Origin: Christensenella sp. UBA5399
GTDB lineage: Bacteria; Bacillota; Clostridia; Christensenellales; Christensenellaceae
Reading direction: 5' to 3'
Assembly (NCBI GenBank): GCA_002407725.1
Contig: DHOD01000114.1
Span: forward strand, 1 to 6,087
Length of the DNA stretch: 6,087 nucleotides
Made by a program: the position numbers and the translations under genes. Position 1 is the stretch's first letter, and each line of letters begins with the position of its first letter. This document shows positions 6,026 to 6,087 of the stretch, in pieces. Under the pieces are notes generated by a model. It searched no databases and had not been told where the DNA came from. It saw nothing but the letters and a program-made list of their open reading frames with translations.

Positions 6026-6047
6026 GGTTTTGTAAATTCCGCGCCAG

Positions 6048-6053
6048 TATAAA
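6048..6053 (+). promoter_or_regulatory. Possible -10 element for the divergent gene
   Basis: TATAAA gives a start near 6060 and a leader of about 25 nt to the ATG at 6085. At 17-bp spacing the -35 position holds CGGTTT, a poor match, so the promoter would need an activator. Other AT-rich hexamers in the region (TATGAT at 5946-5951, TATAAG at 5984-5989) also lack a -35 match. Confidence 0.3.
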
Positions 6054-6084
6054 ATTACATCATCATTCATGGAGGACATTTACA

Positions 6085-6087
6085 ATG
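6085..6087 (+). CDS. Start codon of a divergent gene lying beyond the window
   Basis: The final three bases are ATG, preceded by GGAGG (6071-6075) at 9-nt spacing, so a plus-strand gene very probably begins here. Nothing of its product is visible. From its position opposite a membrane LuxR-type regulator it is likely to be a target of that regulator. Confidence 0.7.

Overview
The window looks like an ordinary chromosomal stretch of an anaerobic Firmicute, most likely a member of the Clostridia. The reasons are the strong GGAGG-type ribosome binding sites, sigma-A-like promoters (several with an extended -10), a DUF5058-type membrane protein, a clostridial-style diaminopimelate decarboxylase, and a CCA-encoding tRNA gene in a moderately GC-rich background. 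No mobile element, integrase, CRISPR array or phage gene is visible. The species cannot be fixed from the sequence alone.

Layout. (1) Positions 1-653, minus strand: the first 217 residues of a DUF5058-family integral membrane protein that runs off the left edge. (2) Positions 654-896: a 243-bp divergent intergenic region. Two promoters facing opposite ways overlap on the same -35 bases near 839-845, and two short palindromes lie in the DUF5058 leader. (3) Positions 897-3712, plus strand: a three-gene unit of a PseH-like GNAT acetyltransferase, a PseG-like UDP-sugar hydrolase (translationally coupled through an ATGA overlap) and diaminopimelate decarboxylase lysA (GTG start). It ends at a bidirectional terminator at 3766-3789. 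(4) Positions 3805-4230, minus strand: a small lipoprotein of unknown function with its own promoter, convergent on the same terminator. (5) Positions 4358-4516, plus strand: tRNA-Arg(ACG) with a consensus-like promoter and a long hairpin terminator. (6) Positions 4515-5849, minus strand: a membrane-embedded LuxR-type regulator with about 12 predicted membrane segments and a C-terminal HTH. (7) Positions 5850-6087: its control region. This holds a 24-bp perfect palindrome lying across the regulator's promoter, a tandem heptamer, a GTGTTCA/TGAACAC inverted repeat, and the RBS plus ATG of a divergent gene whose start codon is the last three bases of the window.

How the parts may work together. 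The GNAT and PseG pair matches two consecutive steps of pseudaminic-acid-type nonulosonate synthesis (N-acetylation, then UDP removal), here joined to lysine/peptidoglycan precursor synthesis (lysA) instead of the other Pse genes. The right-hand end has the form of a one-component, membrane-sensor regulatory module. A LuxR regulator is transcribed away from a target gene just outside the window. A palindrome is placed to autoregulate luxR, and a second inverted repeat is centred near -50 of a weak putative promoter for the target gene, where an activator would be expected. The operator assignments are inference. The repeats themselves are exact and directly visible.
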